A stretch of 64,000 bases of DNA from Loigolactobacillus bifermentans DSM 20003 (GCF_001434575.1 NZ_AZDA01000018.1:1-64000), one strand, 5' to 3'. Counted from the stretch's first letter, positions 36,031-49,191 are shown. Notes: generated by a model from the sequence alone, not told the origin. Made by a program: numbers and translations.

Positions 36031-38715
36031 GTGCCCCAGAAAACCAAAGAAACGCCAATGATGGCACAATATCAGGCCATTAAAGATGATTATCCGGATG
36101 CCTTTTTATTTTATCGCATCGGTGATTTTTATGAATTATTTTACGATGATGCCATTAAAGGGGCTCAGTTATTGGAACTCACATTAACGGCCCGAAATAA
36201 AAGTGCCACAGATCCCATTCCAATGTGTGGGGTACCCCACCACGCTGCTCAAAATTACGTGGATATTTTAGTGGATAAAGGGTATAAAGTGGCGATTTGT
36301 GAACAAGTGGAAGACCCCAAAACAGCCGTGGGCATGGTGAAACGTGAAGTGATCCAGCTGATCACGCCAGGGACCATTATGGACCAAAAGGCCGCTACTG
36401 CGAAAAGTAATAACTACTTAACCGCTTTGGTGGAAGCAAAAGGCGCTTATGGGTTTGCGTATACGGACTTATCCACCGGTGAATTAAAGGTCAGTCGCTT
36501 AGCGGATGAAGAGGCGGTGATCAACGAGGCCGTCAGCTTACGCACCAAAGAAATGGTGGCCAATCATCAAGTTTCCCAGTCCATTTTGGATGATTTGGCA
36601 AAACTGAATATTTTAGTGTCCTACCAAGATCAGGTGACGCCTCACGCTGAATTGGCCTTTGTCTCCCAAGGTTTAACCGATGCTTTGGAACAACAAGTGG
36701 TGGCCCAACTGTTGATGTATTTGACGATTACGCAAAAACGCAGTTTGGCACACTTACAGGTGGCTGTGCCTTATGAACCGTCTCATTTCTTGAAAATGGA
36801 CCATTCTGCCAAGCGCAACTTGGAATTGGTAACCTCACTGCGCAATGGCACCCGCAATGGCACCTTGTTGTGGCTACTGGATATGACCAAAACAGCGATG
36901 GGCGGCCGGTTATTAAAGCAATGGTTAGATCGGCCGTTGATCAATCGACCGGCAATTTTAAAACGTCAAGCCAAAGTGGCCAGCTTATTGGACCACTTTT
37001 TTGAGCGCTCCAGTTTACAAGATGAATTAACCAAAGTGTATGATCTAGAGCGCCTAGCAGGTCGGGTGGCGTTTGGCAACGTGAATGGCCGCGATTTGAT
37101 TCAATTGAAAACATCGTTGTTACAAGTACCGAAAGTGAAATCCATTTTAGTGGGGATCAACGATGATGGCACGTTTGATGATGTGGTAGACCATTTAGAC
37201 CCAGTCAGTGACGTATCAGATCTCATTGAGCGCGCGATCAACGATGATCCGCCGATCTCCATTAAAGACGGTAATGTGATCAAGACCGGGTACAACCAAC
37301 AGTTAGATGACTATCGGGATGCCATGGCCAACGGGAAAAAGTGGATCGCCGAGTTGCAGGCCCAAGAACGGGAAGCCACTGGCATTCATAATTTAAAAAT
37401 CGGCTTTAATAAGGTTTTTGGCTACTACATTGAAGTTACCAAAGCGAATTTAGAGCGGTTACCGGAAGACCGTTATGAACGGAAACAAACCTTAACCAAT
37501 GCTGAACGTTTTAGTACGCCAGAATTAAAAGCAAAAGAAACGTTGATTTTAGAAGCCCAAGAAAAATCAACGGCTTTAGAATACGAATTATTTACAGCAG
37601 TCCGCGAACAAGTGAAGGCCCAGATTCACCGGTTGCAACGTTTAGCCCGCGGTATTGCCAGCTTAGATGTGTTACAAAGCTTTGCGGTGGTCAGTGAGAC
37701 CTACCATTATGTGCGGCCAACCCTAACCAGCCATCAGCATGACTTGCAGATCGAAGCCGGGCGGCATCCGGTGGTGGAAAAAGTGTTAGGCGAGCAAAAG
37801 TATATTCCTAACGATGTGAAAATGGCACCAGACCAAGCCATTTTATTGATCACTGGGCCAAATATGTCTGGGAAAAGCACGTATATGCGGCAGTTAGCGC
37901 TAATGGTGATCATGGCGCAAATGGGCTGCTTTGTGCCGGCTAAGTCCGCGACGATGCCGATTTTTGACCAGATTTTTACCCGAATCGGGGCCGCAGATGA
38001 CTTGATCTCGGGCCAAAGTACCTTTATGGTCGAAATGATGGAATCCAATGCTGCGTTGGCCCATGCCACGGCGGATAGTTTGATTTTATTTGATGAAATT
38101 GGACGTGGTACGGCCACTTATGATGGGATGGCTTTAGCACAGGCTATCATTGAATACTTGCATGATCACGTCCATGCCAAAACACTATTTTCCACGCATT
38201 ATCATGAATTAATAGCGTTAGAGGCCAAATTGCCCGCTTTACGTAACGTGCATGTTGGCGCTGTGGAAGAAAACGGCAATTTAGTATTCTTGCATCAAAT
38301 GTTGCCTGGGGCGGCGGATAAGTCCTACGGGATCCATGTGGCGAAATTAGCTGGGATGCCCACCAATTTACTGCAACGGGCCACTGAGATCTTGACTAAA
38401 TTAGAAGCGGCACCGGTGACGGCTGTGACTGAAGCACCGACTGCAACCGAGTCAGCTGCAACTAAACAGGAAGTCACCCCGGCACCAGCGCCAAAGTCGG
38501 CGCCAGAAGCGACGCCGGTTGCAGCACCTGTAACGGCTCAGACAGACACTGTAGATGAACAATTAGCCTTGTTCAATTACCAAGCCGGCGATTTAACCAC
38601 TACGGAAGCCAATGTGTTGCAAGATTTAAAGTCAGTTGATTTAATGGATCTGACGCCAATGGCCGCCATGAATCAGTTGTACGCTTGGCAGAAGCAATTA
38701 AAGAAAAAGTCCTAA
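36031..38715 (+). CDS. mutS: DNA mismatch repair protein MutS
   Basis: The 894-residue mismatch-recognition ATPase. The mismatch-binding FYELFYDDA segment (Phe in the F-x-E motif) is at about residues 29-38; Walker A is [28 protein letters not shown] and FSTHYHEL are conserved. Between the ATPase and the C-terminal part is a low-complexity Ala/Pro/Thr/Glu stretch (about 785-840), before the terminal QLALFNY beta-clamp-like motif. The start is GTG 36031, 3 bp after ymcA, with AGAAGG upstream. Confidence 0.97.
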   Translation: MPQKTKETPMMAQYQAIKDDYPDAFLFYRIGDFYELFYDDAIKGAQLLELTLTARNKSATDPIPMCGVPHHAAQNYVDILVDKGYKVAICEQVEDPKTAVGMVKREVIQLITPGTIMDQKAATAKSNNYLTALVEAKGAYGFAYTDLSTGELKVSRLADEEAVINEAVSLRTKEMVANHQVSQSILDDLAKLNILVSYQDQVTPHAELAFVSQGLTDALEQQVVAQLLMYLTITQKRSLAHLQVAVPYEPSHFLKMDHSAKRNLELVTSLRNGTRNGTLLWLLDMTKTAMGGRLLKQWLDRPLINRPAILKRQAKVASLLDHFFERSSLQDELTKVYDLERLAGRVAFGNVNGRDLIQLKTSLLQVPKVKSILVGINDDGTFDDVVDHLDPVSDVSDLIERAINDDPPISIKDGNVIKTGYNQQLDDYRDAMANGKKWIAELQAQEREATGIHNLKIGFNKVFGYYIEVTKANLERLPEDRYERKQTLTNAERFSTPELKAKETLILEAQEKSTALEYELFTAVREQVKAQIHRLQRLARGIASLDVLQSFAVVSETYHYVRPTLTSHQHDLQIEAGRHPVVEKVLGEQKYIPNDVKMAPDQAILLITGPNMSGKSTYMRQLALMVIMAQMGCFVPAKSATMPIFDQIFTRIGAADDLISGQSTFMVEMMESNAALAHATADSLILFDEIGRGTATYDGMALAQAIIEYLHDHVHAKTLFSTHYHELIALEAKLPALRNVHVGAVEENGNLVFLHQMLPGAADKSYGIHVAKLAGMPTNLLQRATEILTKLEAAPVTAVTEAPTATESAATKQEVTPAPAPKSAPEATPVAAPVTAQTDTVDEQLALFNYQAGDLTTTEANVLQDLKSVDLMDLTPMAAMNQLYAWQKQLKKKS

Positions 38716-38730
38716 GAAAGGTGAGTGCGT

Positions 38731-40677
38731 ATGGCCCAAATTCATGAATTAGCAGAAGTATTAGCCAATCAAATCGCAGCTGGTGAAGTGATCGAACGGC
38801 CAGCTTCAGTGGTGAAAGAGTTGGTTGAAAATGCGTTGGATGCCGGTAGTACGCAAGTGGATGTTTTAGTGACCGGGGCTGGCTTAACCAGTATCCAAGT
38901 GATCGATAATGGCGGTGGTATTGCGCCAGAGGACGTTGAAATTGCCTTTCGGCGTCATGCCACCAGTAAGATCTCATCACGGCAAGACCTGTTTAAAGTC
39001 CACTCCTTAGGGTTTCGTGGTGAAGCGTTGCCTAGTATTGCGTCTGTAGCAGATGTGGTGCTGGAAACGGCCACGGATTCAGCAGCTGGTGTGCGGGTGC
39101 ATTATCGCGGTGGCAAGCTATTGGAACACGCCACTACGGCTTTGCGTCCTGGCACAACGGTCACCGTCACCGACTTGTTTTACAATACACCGGCGCGACT
39201 GAAGTATGTGAAATCACCCCATACGGAATTAGGCCAAATCGGGGACATTATCAATCGGTTGGCGTTAAGCCATCCTGATGTGGCGTTTTCACTGGCCAGC
39301 GAAGGCAATATTTTAGTGCGCACCACCGGCAATGGTGGGTTGCAACAGACCATTGCGGGGATCTATGGGGTGAAACTCGCCCGTAAAATGCTGGCGATTC
39401 AAGCCGAAGACTTGGACTTTAAGCTGCAAGGGTTTGTATCACTACCAGAATTGACCCGCTCGGCACGGCGGTATTTAACGGTGCTGATCAATGGCCGGTA
39501 TATTAAAAATTTCCAGCTGAACAAGGCCATTATTGCCGGTTACGGGTCAAAGCTAATGGTGGGGCGGTATCCGATTGCGGTGATTGCCATTGAAATGGAT
39601 CCCATCTTGGTAGATGTCAACGTGCATCCCACTAAGCAAGAAGTTCGGTTAAGTAAAGAAGAGGAACTGGGGAAACTGTTAGAAACCACTATTTTTAAGC
39701 GGATCGCCCAGGAAAATCTCATTCCAGATGCGCAAGAAAATTTAAATCACGCCACGCGGTCTAAAACCACAGCGAAACCCAACCAATTAACCATGGCCTT
39801 AAACAATGCCAGCCAGAAGTGGACGGAGCAAGTGGTTCCTGTTACCCGGCAAGCCCCTGCTAAAATTGCGGAACCAGAACCGGCCCCATTTGTACCGCAA
39901 AATGGGGTGACAACCGACACTGACCCCACCAAGGATCTGATTTTTGATGACCCACAACGGTTAGCCCAGTGGGACCAGCGCTATCAAGCCGAACAGCCAG
40001 GTCCAATCTTTGATGAACCGGCGCCTGTTGCGCACCCAACGGCGGCACCTCAACCGACTGGTCCACGTTTTCCAACGCTAGACTATATTGGTCAGTTACA
40101 TGGGACGTACTTATTAGCAGGTGGTGCGGATGGATTTTACATCATCGATCAACATGCTGCCCAAGAACGGGTGAACTATGAGCATTATCGTCAAGCCATT
40201 GGGGAAGTGAGTCATGACCAGCAAAACTTATTAGTGCCGTTGGTATTGGATTATCCCGCTAGTGATGCCGTGCGGATTCGCGCACAGCAGGATCTGTTTG
40301 CTCAGATTGGCTTGGTATTAGCGTCATTTGGGCAAAACAGTTTTATTTTACGGGCGCATCCCACTTGGTTCAAAGCAGGGCAGGAAGAAGACACCGCCAA
40401 AGAAATGATCGACTATGTATTAGATGATCAGAAACTGGACATTGCCAAGTTCCGTGAGAAAACGGCGATTATGATGAGCTGTAAACGGGCGATCAAGGCC
40501 AATCATCATTTAGATGAGCAGCAGGCGAAGGCCTTATTACAACGGTTACCGCAATGCGAGAACCCATTTAATTGTCCACACGGTCGCCCAGTTGTCGTGC
40601 ATTTTACCCAAACGGATCTGGAAAAGATGTTTAAGCGGATCCAAGACCAACATGAAAGTTTACGAGGTGCAGAATGA
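38731..40677 (+). CDS. mutL: DNA mismatch repair protein MutL
   Basis: The 648-residue GHKL ATPase. The N-terminal [20 protein letters not shown] and DNGGGI, KISS and [13 protein letters not shown] motifs are present. The C-terminal domain has the nicking-endonuclease motif [12 protein letters not shown] (DQHA-x2-E-x4-E) with [11 protein letters not shown] and CPHGRPVVV, so strand nicking is predicted, as in MutH-less bacteria. A Pro/Ala-rich linker lies at about 350-460. ATG 38731 is preferred over GTG 38725 because of AAAGGTGAG spacing. Confidence 0.97.
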   Translation: MAQIHELAEVLANQIAAGEVIERPASVVKELVENALDAGSTQVDVLVTGAGLTSIQVIDNGGGIAPEDVEIAFRRHATSKISSRQDLFKVHSLGFRGEALPSIASVADVVLETATDSAAGVRVHYRGGKLLEHATTALRPGTTVTVTDLFYNTPARLKYVKSPHTELGQIGDIINRLALSHPDVAFSLASEGNILVRTTGNGGLQQTIAGIYGVKLARKMLAIQAEDLDFKLQGFVSLPELTRSARRYLTVLINGRYIKNFQLNKAIIAGYGSKLMVGRYPIAVIAIEMDPILVDVNVHPTKQEVRLSKEEELGKLLETTIFKRIAQENLIPDAQENLNHATRSKTTAKPNQLTMALNNASQKWTEQVVPVTRQAPAKIAEPEPAPFVPQNGVTTDTDPTKDLIFDDPQRLAQWDQRYQAEQPGPIFDEPAPVAHPTAAPQPTGPRFPTLDYIGQLHGTYLLAGGADGFYIIDQHAAQERVNYEHYRQAIGEVSHDQQNLLVPLVLDYPASDAVRIRAQQDLFAQIGLVLASFGQNSFILRAHPTWFKAGQEEDTAKEMIDYVLDDQKLDIAKFREKTAIMMSCKRAIKANHHLDEQQAKALLQRLPQCENPFNCPHGRPVVVHFTQTDLEKMFKRIQDQHESLRGAE

Positions 40678-41255
40678 CGTTTATTTTAGCTTCTGGTTCC
40701 CCGCGGCGCCAAGCGCTGCTGCAGCGCATTTTACCCACATTTCAGGTTCAGCTTGCGCAAGTGAGCGAACAGGTACCAGATGGGTTAGCCCCGGCTGTGC
40801 ACGTGCAAACCTTAGCCACTCGTAAGGGGGAAGCTGTGGCGACACAATTTCCCACAGCGACCGTTTTAAGTGCGGATACGATCGTCAGCTTTCAAGGCGC
40901 CGTTTTTGGGAAGCCCCATAGTCGTCAGCAAGCCGGCGCACGATTGGCCAAGCTTTCAGGCCAAACCCATCAAGTCTACTCTGGCGTTTGGTATCATCAA
41001 CCAGGGCAACCAGCACAAACGGCGGTGGTGTGTACCGATGTCACGTTTTATCCTTTGACCCCGGCACAGATCGATCATTATCTCGCAACAGGTGAAGCCG
41101 ATGATAAAGCAGGGGCTTATGGCATCCAAGGCTATGGCGGCCTGTTTGTCAAAGCAATCCAAGGCGACTACTACAATGTGATGGGCCTACCATTGGCCAC
41201 TGTTAGCCGCATGATTTTGCCGGAACAACTTTTCAAAACAGCAGAAACCCAGTGA
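40674..41255 (+). CDS. maf: Maf-family nucleoside triphosphate pyrophosphatase
   Basis: The 193-residue protein hydrolyses non-canonical or m5/pseudo-UTP-type nucleotides in the family. The [15 protein letters not shown] start, [31 protein letters not shown] and [21 protein letters not shown] blocks are typical. Its ATG overlaps the mutL stop (ATGA), so it is translationally coupled to mutL. No oddity seen. Confidence 0.94.
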   Translation: MTFILASGSPRRQALLQRILPTFQVQLAQVSEQVPDGLAPAVHVQTLATRKGEAVATQFPTATVLSADTIVSFQGAVFGKPHSRQQAGARLAKLSGQTHQVYSGVWYHQPGQPAQTAVVCTDVTFYPLTPAQIDHYLATGEADDKAGAYGIQGYGGLFVKAIQGDYYNVMGLPLATVSRMILPEQLFKTAETQ

Positions 41256-41309
41256 AAAATCTGGTACAATAGATAGGCAAACGTATGTACGGAAAAGTGA
41301 GGCAAAAGC

Positions 41310-41915
41310 ATGTATGAGTATTTAGTAGGTGCGATCACCTTTGTGAGTCCTTTTTATGTGGTGATCGAGGTAGCCGGAGTTGGCTATCGCGTGCAATTGG
41401 CCAATCCCTTTCAGTTTGAAGTGGGAACTGCCAAAGCGAAGATTTACGTCTATCAGTCGATCCATGAAACCGAAAGCACGCTTTATGGGTTTGCTAAGGC
41501 CAATGAAAAGCAATTGTTTGAGCGCCTGTTAAAAGTGTCTGGTATCGGACCGAAGTCTGCTTTGGCCATTTTAGCCAACCAAGACCATGTGGGCTTGGTG
41601 CAGGCAATTCAATCAGATGATATTGGTTATTTAACCAAGTTTCCAGGGGTGGGCAAAAAAACCGCCCAACAAATCGTGTTGGACTTAAAAGGCAAAGTGG
41701 ATGATTTAGCACCGGCTGCTGAAGTACCTTTGCCGGTGACACCAGCTGAACCAGAAGACGCTGAAACGCCACTGGCAGAAGCACTGGCTGCTTTAAAGGC
41801 CCTAGGCTATAAACCACGTGAAGTCGACCGGATTGCCAAGCAATTACGGTCCTTTAAAGCCACTACCACGGATGCTTATTTAAGTGAAGCATTACGGTTA
41901 TTAATGAAAGGCTAA
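41310..41915 (+). CDS. ruvA: Holliday junction DNA helicase subunit RuvA
   Basis: The 201-residue protein binds four-way junctions and loads RuvB. Domain I starts [20 protein letters not shown]; two helix-hairpin-helix motifs are [17 protein letters not shown] and [20 protein letters not shown]; the C-terminal RuvB-binding domain ends [12 protein letters not shown] 41310 with GAGGCAAA upstream; a TACAAT at about 41265 may be its -10. It is 19 bp from ruvB. Confidence 0.97.
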   Translation: MYEYLVGAITFVSPFYVVIEVAGVGYRVQLANPFQFEVGTAKAKIYVYQSIHETESTLYGFAKANEKQLFERLLKVSGIGPKSALAILANQDHVGLVQAIQSDDIGYLTKFPGVGKKTAQQIVLDLKGKVDDLAPAAEVPLPVTPAEPEDAETPLAEALAALKALGYKPREVDRIAKQLRSFKATTTDAYLSEALRLLMKG

Positions 41916-41934
41916 TCAGAAAAGGGGGTTCAAG

Positions 41935-42945
41935 ATGACAGAGGATGCGCGTTTTGTCACGCCGGATACATTAGATGATGGCGAAGCCAGTTTAGAAAAG
42001 TCGTTACGGCCCCAACGGTTGGCGCAATATATTGGTCAAGACCAAGTTAAAACGGAGTTGCAGGTGTACATTGCAGCCGCTAAACAACGACAGGAAAGCT
42101 TGGACCATGTTTTATTGTACGGCCCGCCAGGTTTAGGGAAAACCACCTTAGCCATGGTGATCGCCAATGAGATGCAAGTGTCCATTCGCACCACAAGTGG
42201 CCCAGCTATTGAGCGTCCCGGCGATTTGGTGGCGATTTTAAATGAGCTGGAACCAGGAGATGTGTTGTTCATTGATGAGATCCACCGGTTGCCGAAAGTG
42301 GTTGAGGAGATGTTGTACTCTGCCATGGAGGACTTTTTTGTGGATATTATTATTGGACAAGGCCCCACTGCTCACCCGGTGCATTTTCCGTTACCACCTT
42401 TTACGTTGATCGGCGCAACTACCCGAGCCGGACTTTTATCGGCCCCCTTACGTGATCGATTTGGCATTGTGGCGCATATGGCTTATTATGATGAAAGTGC
42501 CTTGACGGAAATCGTGCAACGGTCTGCTGATATTTTTGATACGCAGATCGCCGGTACCGGTGCCCATGAAATTGCCCGGCGGTCACGGGGAACACCGCGG
42601 ATCGCCAACCGCCTGTTAAAGCGGATCCGTGACTTTGCACAGGTCGCCCAACAGGACACCATTGATCAAAGCATTGTCCAACGTGCGTTACAGTTACTCC
42701 AAGTGGATACCCGCGGGCTGGATGTGGTGGATCAAAAGCTATTACACACTATGATCGAATTTTATAACGGTGGTCCAGTGGGGTTAAGCACGTTAGCCGC
42801 TAATATCGGTGAAGAAACGGATACCATCGAGGAAATGTACGAGCCTTATTTGCTCCAAATTGGTTTTATTAAACGTACCCCGCGGGGACGCATTGCAACA
42901 GAATTGGCGTACCAGCATTTAGGGCTGACGCCACCAACGAAATAA
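41935..42945 (+). CDS. ruvB: Holliday junction branch-migration ATPase RuvB
   Basis: The 336-residue AAA+ motor. [20 protein letters not shown] at the start, Walker [12 protein letters not shown], Walker [13 protein letters not shown], sensor [17 protein letters not shown] and the C-terminal winged helix with [17 protein letters not shown]. Full length. The start is ATG 41935 behind AAGGGGG. In an operon with ruvA; queA follows after 20 bp. Confidence 0.98.
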   Translation: MTEDARFVTPDTLDDGEASLEKSLRPQRLAQYIGQDQVKTELQVYIAAAKQRQESLDHVLLYGPPGLGKTTLAMVIANEMQVSIRTTSGPAIERPGDLVAILNELEPGDVLFIDEIHRLPKVVEEMLYSAMEDFFVDIIIGQGPTAHPVHFPLPPFTLIGATTRAGLLSAPLRDRFGIVAHMAYYDESALTEIVQRSADIFDTQIAGTGAHEIARRSRGTPRIANRLLKRIRDFAQVAQQDTIDQSIVQRALQLLQVDTRGLDVVDQKLLHTMIEFYNGGPVGLSTLAANIGEETDTIEEMYEPYLLQIGFIKRTPRGRIATELAYQHLGLTPPTK

Positions 42946-42965
42946 TTTAAGAGGAAGTATCAACA

Positions 42966-44000
42966 ATGGGACTGTCAACAGAAGATTTTGATTACGATTT
43001 ACCACAAGAATTAATCGCACAAACGCCTTTAAAAGAACGGGACGCATCACGGATGCTGGTACTGGATCACAAAACGGGTGCTTATTCTGATCAACACTTT
43101 TATGATGTGTTAGAGCAATTAAACCCCGGCGACGCTGTTGTGATGAACGATACGCGGGTGATGCCAGCACGCTTGTATGGCATCAAGGCAGAAACGGGTG
43201 CGCACTTAGAAGTCTTGTTATTAAACAACACCGAAGGCGACCATTGGGAAACGCTGATGAAGCCAGCCAAGCGGGCGAAAGTCGGCACTGAGATCACCTT
43301 TGGGGATGGCCAATTAAAAGCCGTTGTTACCGAGGAATTGGAACATGGTGGCCGGATGATCGAATTCCATTATGATGGGATCTTTATGGAAATTTTGGAA
43401 CAATTAGGGGAAACACCATTGCCCCCTTATATTAAGGCGAAGTTGGATGACCCTGAAATGTACCAAACCGTTTACGCCAAAGAAAATGGCTCTGCCGCTG
43501 CCCCTACGGCCGGTTTGCATTGGACGAAGGAATTATTACAAAAGGTGCAAGATAAAGGCGTGAAGCTGGTTTATTTAACCTTACACGTTGGTTTAGGGAC
43601 TTTCCGGCCAGTGGATGTGGACGATATTGATAATCACAAGATGCACAGTGAATTTTATCGGCTCACACCTGAAGCCGCGGCCCAATTAAACGAAGTGCGG
43701 GCCAACGGTGGCCGGATCATTGCCACTGGGACCACTTCCATTCGGACGTTAGAAACCATTGGCACAAAATTTGACGGCGAGATCAAGCCAGATTCTGGTT
43801 GGACGGATATTTTTATTAAGCCAGGTTACCAGTGGCAGGTGGTGGATGCCTTTATTACCAATTTCCATTTACCAAAGTCCACATTAGTCATGCTCGTCGC
43901 TGCCTTTACCGGCCGGGACAACATTTTGAATGCTTATCAGCATGCCATTGACGAACGCTATCGTTTCTTTAGCTTCGGGGATGCCATGTTTATTAAATAA
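42966..44000 (+). CDS. queA: S-adenosylmethionine:tRNA ribosyltransferase-isomerase
   Basis: The 344-residue enzyme makes epoxyqueuosine from preQ1 on t[23 protein letters not shown], the [12 protein letters not shown] block, [37 protein letters not shown] and the [20 protein letters not shown] end are conserved. ATG 42966 with GAGGAAG upstream. It is followed by a terminator, so tgt has its own promoter although it acts earlier in the same pathway. Confidence 0.97.
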   Translation: MGLSTEDFDYDLPQELIAQTPLKERDASRMLVLDHKTGAYSDQHFYDVLEQLNPGDAVVMNDTRVMPARLYGIKAETGAHLEVLLLNNTEGDHWETLMKPAKRAKVGTEITFGDGQLKAVVTEELEHGGRMIEFHYDGIFMEILEQLGETPLPPYIKAKLDDPEMYQTVYAKENGSAAAPTAGLHWTKELLQKVQDKGVKLVYLTLHVGLGTFRPVDVDDIDNHKMHSEFYRLTPEAAAQLNEVRANGGRIIATGTTSIRTLETIGTKFDGEIKPDSGWTDIFIKPGYQWQVVDAFITNFHLPKSTLVMLVAAFTGRDNILNAYQHAIDERYRFFSFGDAMFIK

Positions 44001-44006
44001 CACGCT

Positions 44007-44040
44007 AAAGGGCCGTGACGTTAAGTCACGACCCTTTTTT
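44007..44040 (+). terminator. Terminator after queA
   Basis: AAAGGGCCGTGAC / GTCACGACCCTTT stem with one mismatch, GTTAA loop, T-run. Confidence 0.9.
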
Positions 44041-44250
44041 GAAGTCTTGTCCGGCCCAAGATTTTGTATCGCACAAGCTGTTAAAACTAGTGTGGGGTGT
44101 TACAAATTTCACTAAACGCCGTTTCCAAAATTGTACGCTCATGGAGAATTGAAAAAAGTCTTTATTTTGAAAAACTTAGGTTGTTCATCGAAGCGAGTAA
44201 AATCAAAACTTGGGTATCAGAACGGCTTCTAATTGTATTTTAGCACATTA

Positions 44251-44264
44251 ATAAAGCGCTTACA
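44251..44264. promoter_or_regulatory. cre-like CcpA site
   Basis: Read on the minus strand, the site is TGTAAGCGCTTTAT, which differs from the cre consensus TGWAARCGYTWNCW at one position. It lies in the 399-bp queA-tgt gap, which otherwise has no gene that I can support. Confidence 0.4.
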
Positions 44265-44374
44265 AATATACTTCGTGGCTTTCTGAAAGTTAAGGACTTG
44301 TTGACGGCCACACAAACCAGTGACTTTTTAAAAAGGTTCATGGTTGAGGAGCATGCGTTAAAAGAACGTTCGTT

Positions 44375-44402
44375 TTGTGAAAAACGCCGAACATGTTAGA
44401 AT
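44375..44402 (+). promoter_or_regulatory. tgt promoter
   Basis: TTGTGA (44375-44380), 16-bp spacer, TAGAAT (44397-44402). Confidence 0.55.
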
Positions 44403-44424
44403 AGCAAGGTTAAGGACAAAATGA

Positions 44425-45582
<1,158 letters not shown>

Positions 45583-45655
45583 TTTCACTGGAAGTTAAAG
45601 GGTAAATTTGTTACGCTGGTCTTATGACTTAAAAATTAAATGAGGTGTTCAATTT

Positions 45656-46054
45656 ATGAGTAGTGGTTTGAGTACAACCCTTATGATGGTAATTTTGTTG
45701 GCGTTGATGTATTTTATGATGATCCGGCCACAACGTAAACAACAAGATCAAAAGAAACAAATGATGTCTGCCATGAAACCAGGGGACTCAGTGGTGACCA
45801 TCGGTGGTTTACACGGTGTGATCAACCGCATCGATGAAGCAAAACAAACAATTGAATTAGATATTGAAGGGGTTTATTTAACCTTCGATCTCCGTGCAAT
45901 CGGTCGTGTGGATAAGCAAGAACCAGTTGCGCCCGAAGCACCTAAAGCAGCTGAAACAACGTCAGAAGCACCTGCAACTGACGAAAAGGCTGACGCAGAC
46001 GCCACAGAAGCACCTGCAGCAGAAGCCCCAACAGAAGATAAAAAAGAAGACTAA
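45656..46054 (+). CDS. yajC: Preprotein translocase accessory subunit YajC
   Basis: The 132-residue protein has one N-terminal helix (LSTTLMMVILLALMYFMMIR) followed by PQRKQQDQKKQM and a small beta domain GDSVVTIGGLHGVINRIDE. The tail from about residue 85 is acidic Ala/Glu/Pro/Thr-rich and longer than in many YajC proteins. No secDF is adjacent. ATG 45656 behind GAGGTG. The tgt-yajC neighbourhood is conserved. Confidence 0.93.
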   Translation: MSSGLSTTLMMVILLALMYFMMIRPQRKQQDQKKQMMSAMKPGDSVVTIGGLHGVINRIDEAKQTIELDIEGVYLTFDLRAIGRVDKQEPVAPEAPKAAETTSEAPATDEKADADATEAPAAEAPTEDKKED

Positions 46055-46063
46055 TGGCTGCTC

Positions 46064-46098
46064 AAGAAGTTGACGCATGACGTTGGCTTCTTTTTTTT
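46064..46098 (+). terminator. Terminator after yajC
   Basis: AAGAAGTTGACG / CGTTGGCTTCTT stem with three G-U pairs, 5-nt loop, T8. Further on (46225-46254) a CGAAAAAA/TTTTTTTCG hairpin occurs in the 465-bp gap; no gene is seen there. Confidence 0.85.
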
Positions 46099-46440
46099 AT
46101 ACCTAAAATGCTTGTGAATCAGTATTGTAAGCGGATTCATTTTTAATGGGCTAGTCCTTTTGTACCAGTGGTTACAAGGATATTAGCGTTGGGCTGATTT
46201 TGTGAACAATGTTATGTCGGGTTGCCGGCGAAAAAATAAAATAATTTTTTTCGGTGCTGCGCTTAAAGTTGATGAACTGATTTTTGATTTCACATTGATG
46301 AAGAATAAAGACTGTTAAATCAGCATTTTAAGCTGAATTTGATGGTCTAACCAACTGGCTTCGCTTCCATATATCAGGCTGAAAATCGGAGAAATAGGGA
46401 CTTAGAATTGAAATTAATTCAAAAAAATTCAAATCTAGGC

Positions 46441-46493
46441 TTTACAAACATTGTGTAACGTTGTACTATCTACTTGTGAAATAAATAACATAA
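46441..46493 (+). promoter_or_regulatory. adhE promoter with candidate Rex half-site
   Basis: TTTACA (46441-46446), 17-bp spacer, TACTAT (46464-46469). TTGTGAAATAAAT at 46474-46486 matches the left half of the Rex operator; the right half (TAACATAA) is degenerate. Rex control of adhE is known in related bacteria; here it is inferred. Confidence 0.5.
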
Positions 46494-46519
46494 CTTAATC
46501 CAGATGGGAGATTTGACCT

Positions 46520-49132
46520 ATGAGTAAAGAGCAAATCACTAAGCCTAAAGAAGAAGTAGACGTTAATGGTATGATTGACGAGTTAGTCAAAAAATCACAT
46601 GTATCCTTAAAAGAGATGGCGACTTTTACACAAGAACAAGTCGATAAGGTCTGTGAGGCTGTTGCATTAGCTGCTTTGGATAACCATATGAAGATTGCCA
46701 AAATGGCCGTTGCAGAAACAAAGCGTGGGGTCGTTGAAGATAAGGCAATCAAGAATATGTACGCCAGTGAATATATCTGGAACAGTATTCGTGATGATAA
46801 AACTGTCGGCATTATTGATGACGACGACGAAAAGCAAATGATGAAAATTGCTGAACCAGTCGGTGTTGTTGCCGGGGTTACCCCAGTAACCAACCCAACG
46901 TCAACAGTTGTATTCAAAACTTTAATTTCATTAAAGACACGGAATACCATTATCTTCGGGTTCCATCCACAAGCACAAAATTGCTGTGTTGAAACTGCTA
47001 AAATCATTCGGGCAGCCGCTATTGAAGCTGGCGCACCTGAAGATGCGATTCAATGGATCTCAAAACCTAGTATTGAAGCAACTGGGGCTTTGATGAACCA
47101 TGACGGTGTTGCAACTGTCTTGGCAACTGGTGGTCCTGGCATGGTCAAAGCCGCTTACTCAACTGGTAAACCAGCTTTAGGCGTAGGCCCTGGTAATGGT
47201 CCTTCATATATTGAAGCAACTGCTGATATCAAACAAGCCGTTAATGACATCGTCCTTTCAAAGACATTTGATAATGGGATGGTCTGCGCGTCTGAAAACT
47301 CAGCTGTCGTTGATGCTTCGATCTACGATAAAGTTAAACAAGAATTTGAATACTGGAATTGCTACTTCTTAAAGAAGAGCGAAGTACCAGCTTTAGAAGA
47401 AGCAATGTTTGATGCAAAACGTGGCGGCGTTAAAGGCCCAATCGCCGGGAAGTCTGCTTACGATATTGCTAAATTAGCCGGCATCAACGTTGCACCAGAT
47501 ACCAAAGTTTTAATTGCTGAAACAGATGGCGTTGGTCCTAAATACCCAATTTCTCGTGAAAAATTATCACCTGTTTTGTCAATGTACAAAGCAAATGGTC
47601 ATGAAGCAGCCTTCAAACGTTGCCTTGAATTACTTGAATTTGGTGGCTTAGGTCATACTGCCAGCTTGCATACACGTGACGAAGACTTGATCACTGAATT
47701 TGGTCTTAAAATGCCTGCCTGCCGTGTCTTGATCAACCAACCTTCAGCCGTTGGTGGTATTGGGAACATCTACAATAACATGGTACCTTCATTAACCTTA
47801 GGGACTGGTTCTTATGGTAAGAACTCAATTTCTCATAACGTTACTGATTGGGATCTGTTAAACATCAAGACAGTTGCAAAACGTCGTAACAACATGCAAT
47901 GGGTAAAATTGCCCCCAAAAGTATACTTCGAGAGAAACTCAGTGCGTTACTTGGAGACGATGGAAGGGATTAACCGCGCATTCTTAGTATGTGATCCAGG
48001 AATGGTTCAATTTGGTTACTCTGACCGTGTACTTGCCGAATTACGCAAACGTAAAAACAACGTTGAAATCGAGATTTTCTCTCAAGTTGAACCGAACCCA
48101 TCGATTGAAACAGTTGAAAAAGGTGTTGCCCAAATGGATGCCTTCAAACCTGATACGATCATTGCCCTTGGTGGTGGGTCCGCAATGGATGCCGGCAAGT
48201 TCATGTGGTTAATGTACGAACATCCAGACGTATCCTTCTTCGGCGCTAAGCAGAAGTTCTTGGATATTCGGAAACGTACCTACAAAGTACCTACGTCTAA
48301 CAAGGCGAAATACATTGGGATTCCAACTACTTCTGGGACTGGGTCTGAAGTTACACCATATGCCGTTATCACAGATAACAAGACACATATCAAGTACCCA
48401 ATCACTGACTATGCAATGCAACCAGATATTGCCATTATCGATTCACAATTCGTTGAAACGGTACCACCTCGTACCACTGCTTGGACTGGGTTAGATGCTA
48501 TCACCCATGCAACCGAAGCTTATGTTTCAACGATGTCAACTGAATATACGCGTGGCTGGGCATTACAAGCCTTGAAGTTAGCGTTTGACAACTTGAAAGC
48601 TTCTTACGAAGGTGACAAGGAAGCACGCTACAACATGGCCAATGCCTCAACAATGGCTGGTATGTCATTTGCTAGTGCCTTCTTAGGGATCAACCATTCA
48701 ATTGCCCATAAATTAGGTGGGGAATTCAACTTACCTCATGGTTTGGCAATTGCAATCACTTATCCACATGTTGTTCGTTATAATGCGACAACACCAACTA
48801 AGTTGGCAATGTGGCCTCGTTACAACCACTTCCGCGCTTTGAAAGATTACGCAGACATTGCCCGTTACTTAGGCTTTGAAGGTAATACTGACGAAGAATT
48901 GAAGGAAAGCTTGGTTAAACACTTTGTTGACTTAGCACACTCTGTTGATGTGACCTTAAGCTTGAAAGCAAACCGTGTTGAAAAAGCACACTTCGACGCA
49001 ACTGTCGATGAATTAGCTTCCTTGTCTTATGAAGATCAATGTACAACAGCCAACCCTAAAGAACCATTAATCAGCGAATTGAAACAAATCCTGATCGATG
49101 AATATGATGGGAAAGGCGTCGAAACAAAATAA
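46520..49132 (+). CDS. adhE: Bifunctional acetaldehyde-CoA / alcohol dehydrogenase
   Basis: The 870-residue protein reduces acetyl-CoA to ethanol with two NADH. The N-terminal aldehyde dehydrogenase domain (about 1-450) has the catalytic Cys in NGMVCASENS and GGPGMVKAAYSTGKPALGVG. The C-terminal iron-dependent alcohol dehydrogenase (about 470-870) has GGGSAMDAGK, GIPTTSGTGSEVTPYAVIT, GLDAITHATEAYVS and NHSIAHKLGGEFNLPHGLA with iron-binding histidines. The domains assemble as spirosomes in the family. ATG 46520 with GGGAG upstream. Codon use looks optimised, suggesting high expression. Confidence 0.98.
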   Translation: MSKEQITKPKEEVDVNGMIDELVKKSHVSLKEMATFTQEQVDKVCEAVALAALDNHMKIAKMAVAETKRGVVEDKAIKNMYASEYIWNSIRDDKTVGIIDDDDEKQMMKIAEPVGVVAGVTPVTNPTSTVVFKTLISLKTRNTIIFGFHPQAQNCCVETAKIIRAAAIEAGAPEDAIQWISKPSIEATGALMNHDGVATVLATGGPGMVKAAYSTGKPALGVGPGNGPSYIEATADIKQAVNDIVLSKTFDNGMVCASENSAVVDASIYDKVKQEFEYWNCYFLKKSEVPALEEAMFDAKRGGVKGPIAGKSAYDIAKLAGINVAPDTKVLIAETDGVGPKYPISREKLSPVLSMYKANGHEAAFKRCLELLEFGGLGHTASLHTRDEDLITEFGLKMPACRVLINQPSAVGGIGNIYNNMVPSLTLGTGSYGKNSISHNVTDWDLLNIKTVAKRRNNMQWVKLPPKVYFERNSVRYLETMEGINRAFLVCDPGMVQFGYSDRVLAELRKRKNNVEIEIFSQVEPNPSIETVEKGVAQMDAFKPDTIIALGGGSAMDAGKFMWLMYEHPDVSFFGAKQKFLDIRKRTYKVPTSNKAKYIGIPTTSGTGSEVTPYAVITDNKTHIKYPITDYAMQPDIAIIDSQFVETVPPRTTAWTGLDAITHATEAYVSTMSTEYTRGWALQALKLAFDNLKASYEGDKEARYNMANASTMAGMSFASAFLGINHSIAHKLGGEFNLPHGLAIAITYPHVVRYNATTPTKLAMWPRYNHFRALKDYADIARYLGFEGNTDEELKESLVKHFVDLAHSVDVTLSLKANRVEKAHFDATVDELASLSYEDQCTTANPKEPLISELKQILIDEYDGKGVETK

Positions 49133-49155
49133 GGCGATTGAACACCCCCTTCTAG

Positions 49156-49191
49156 AAAAGGAACTGGCTTAACGGTCAGTTCCTTTTTTTT
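49156..49191 (+). terminator. Terminator after adhE
   Basis: AAAAGGAACTG / CAGTTCCTTTT stem, 10-nt loop, T8. Confidence 0.92.

Noticed and set aside
46454-46468. cre site in the adhE promoter (TGTAACGTTGTAC)
   Set aside because: It lacks one base relative to the consensus and matches poorly; not called.
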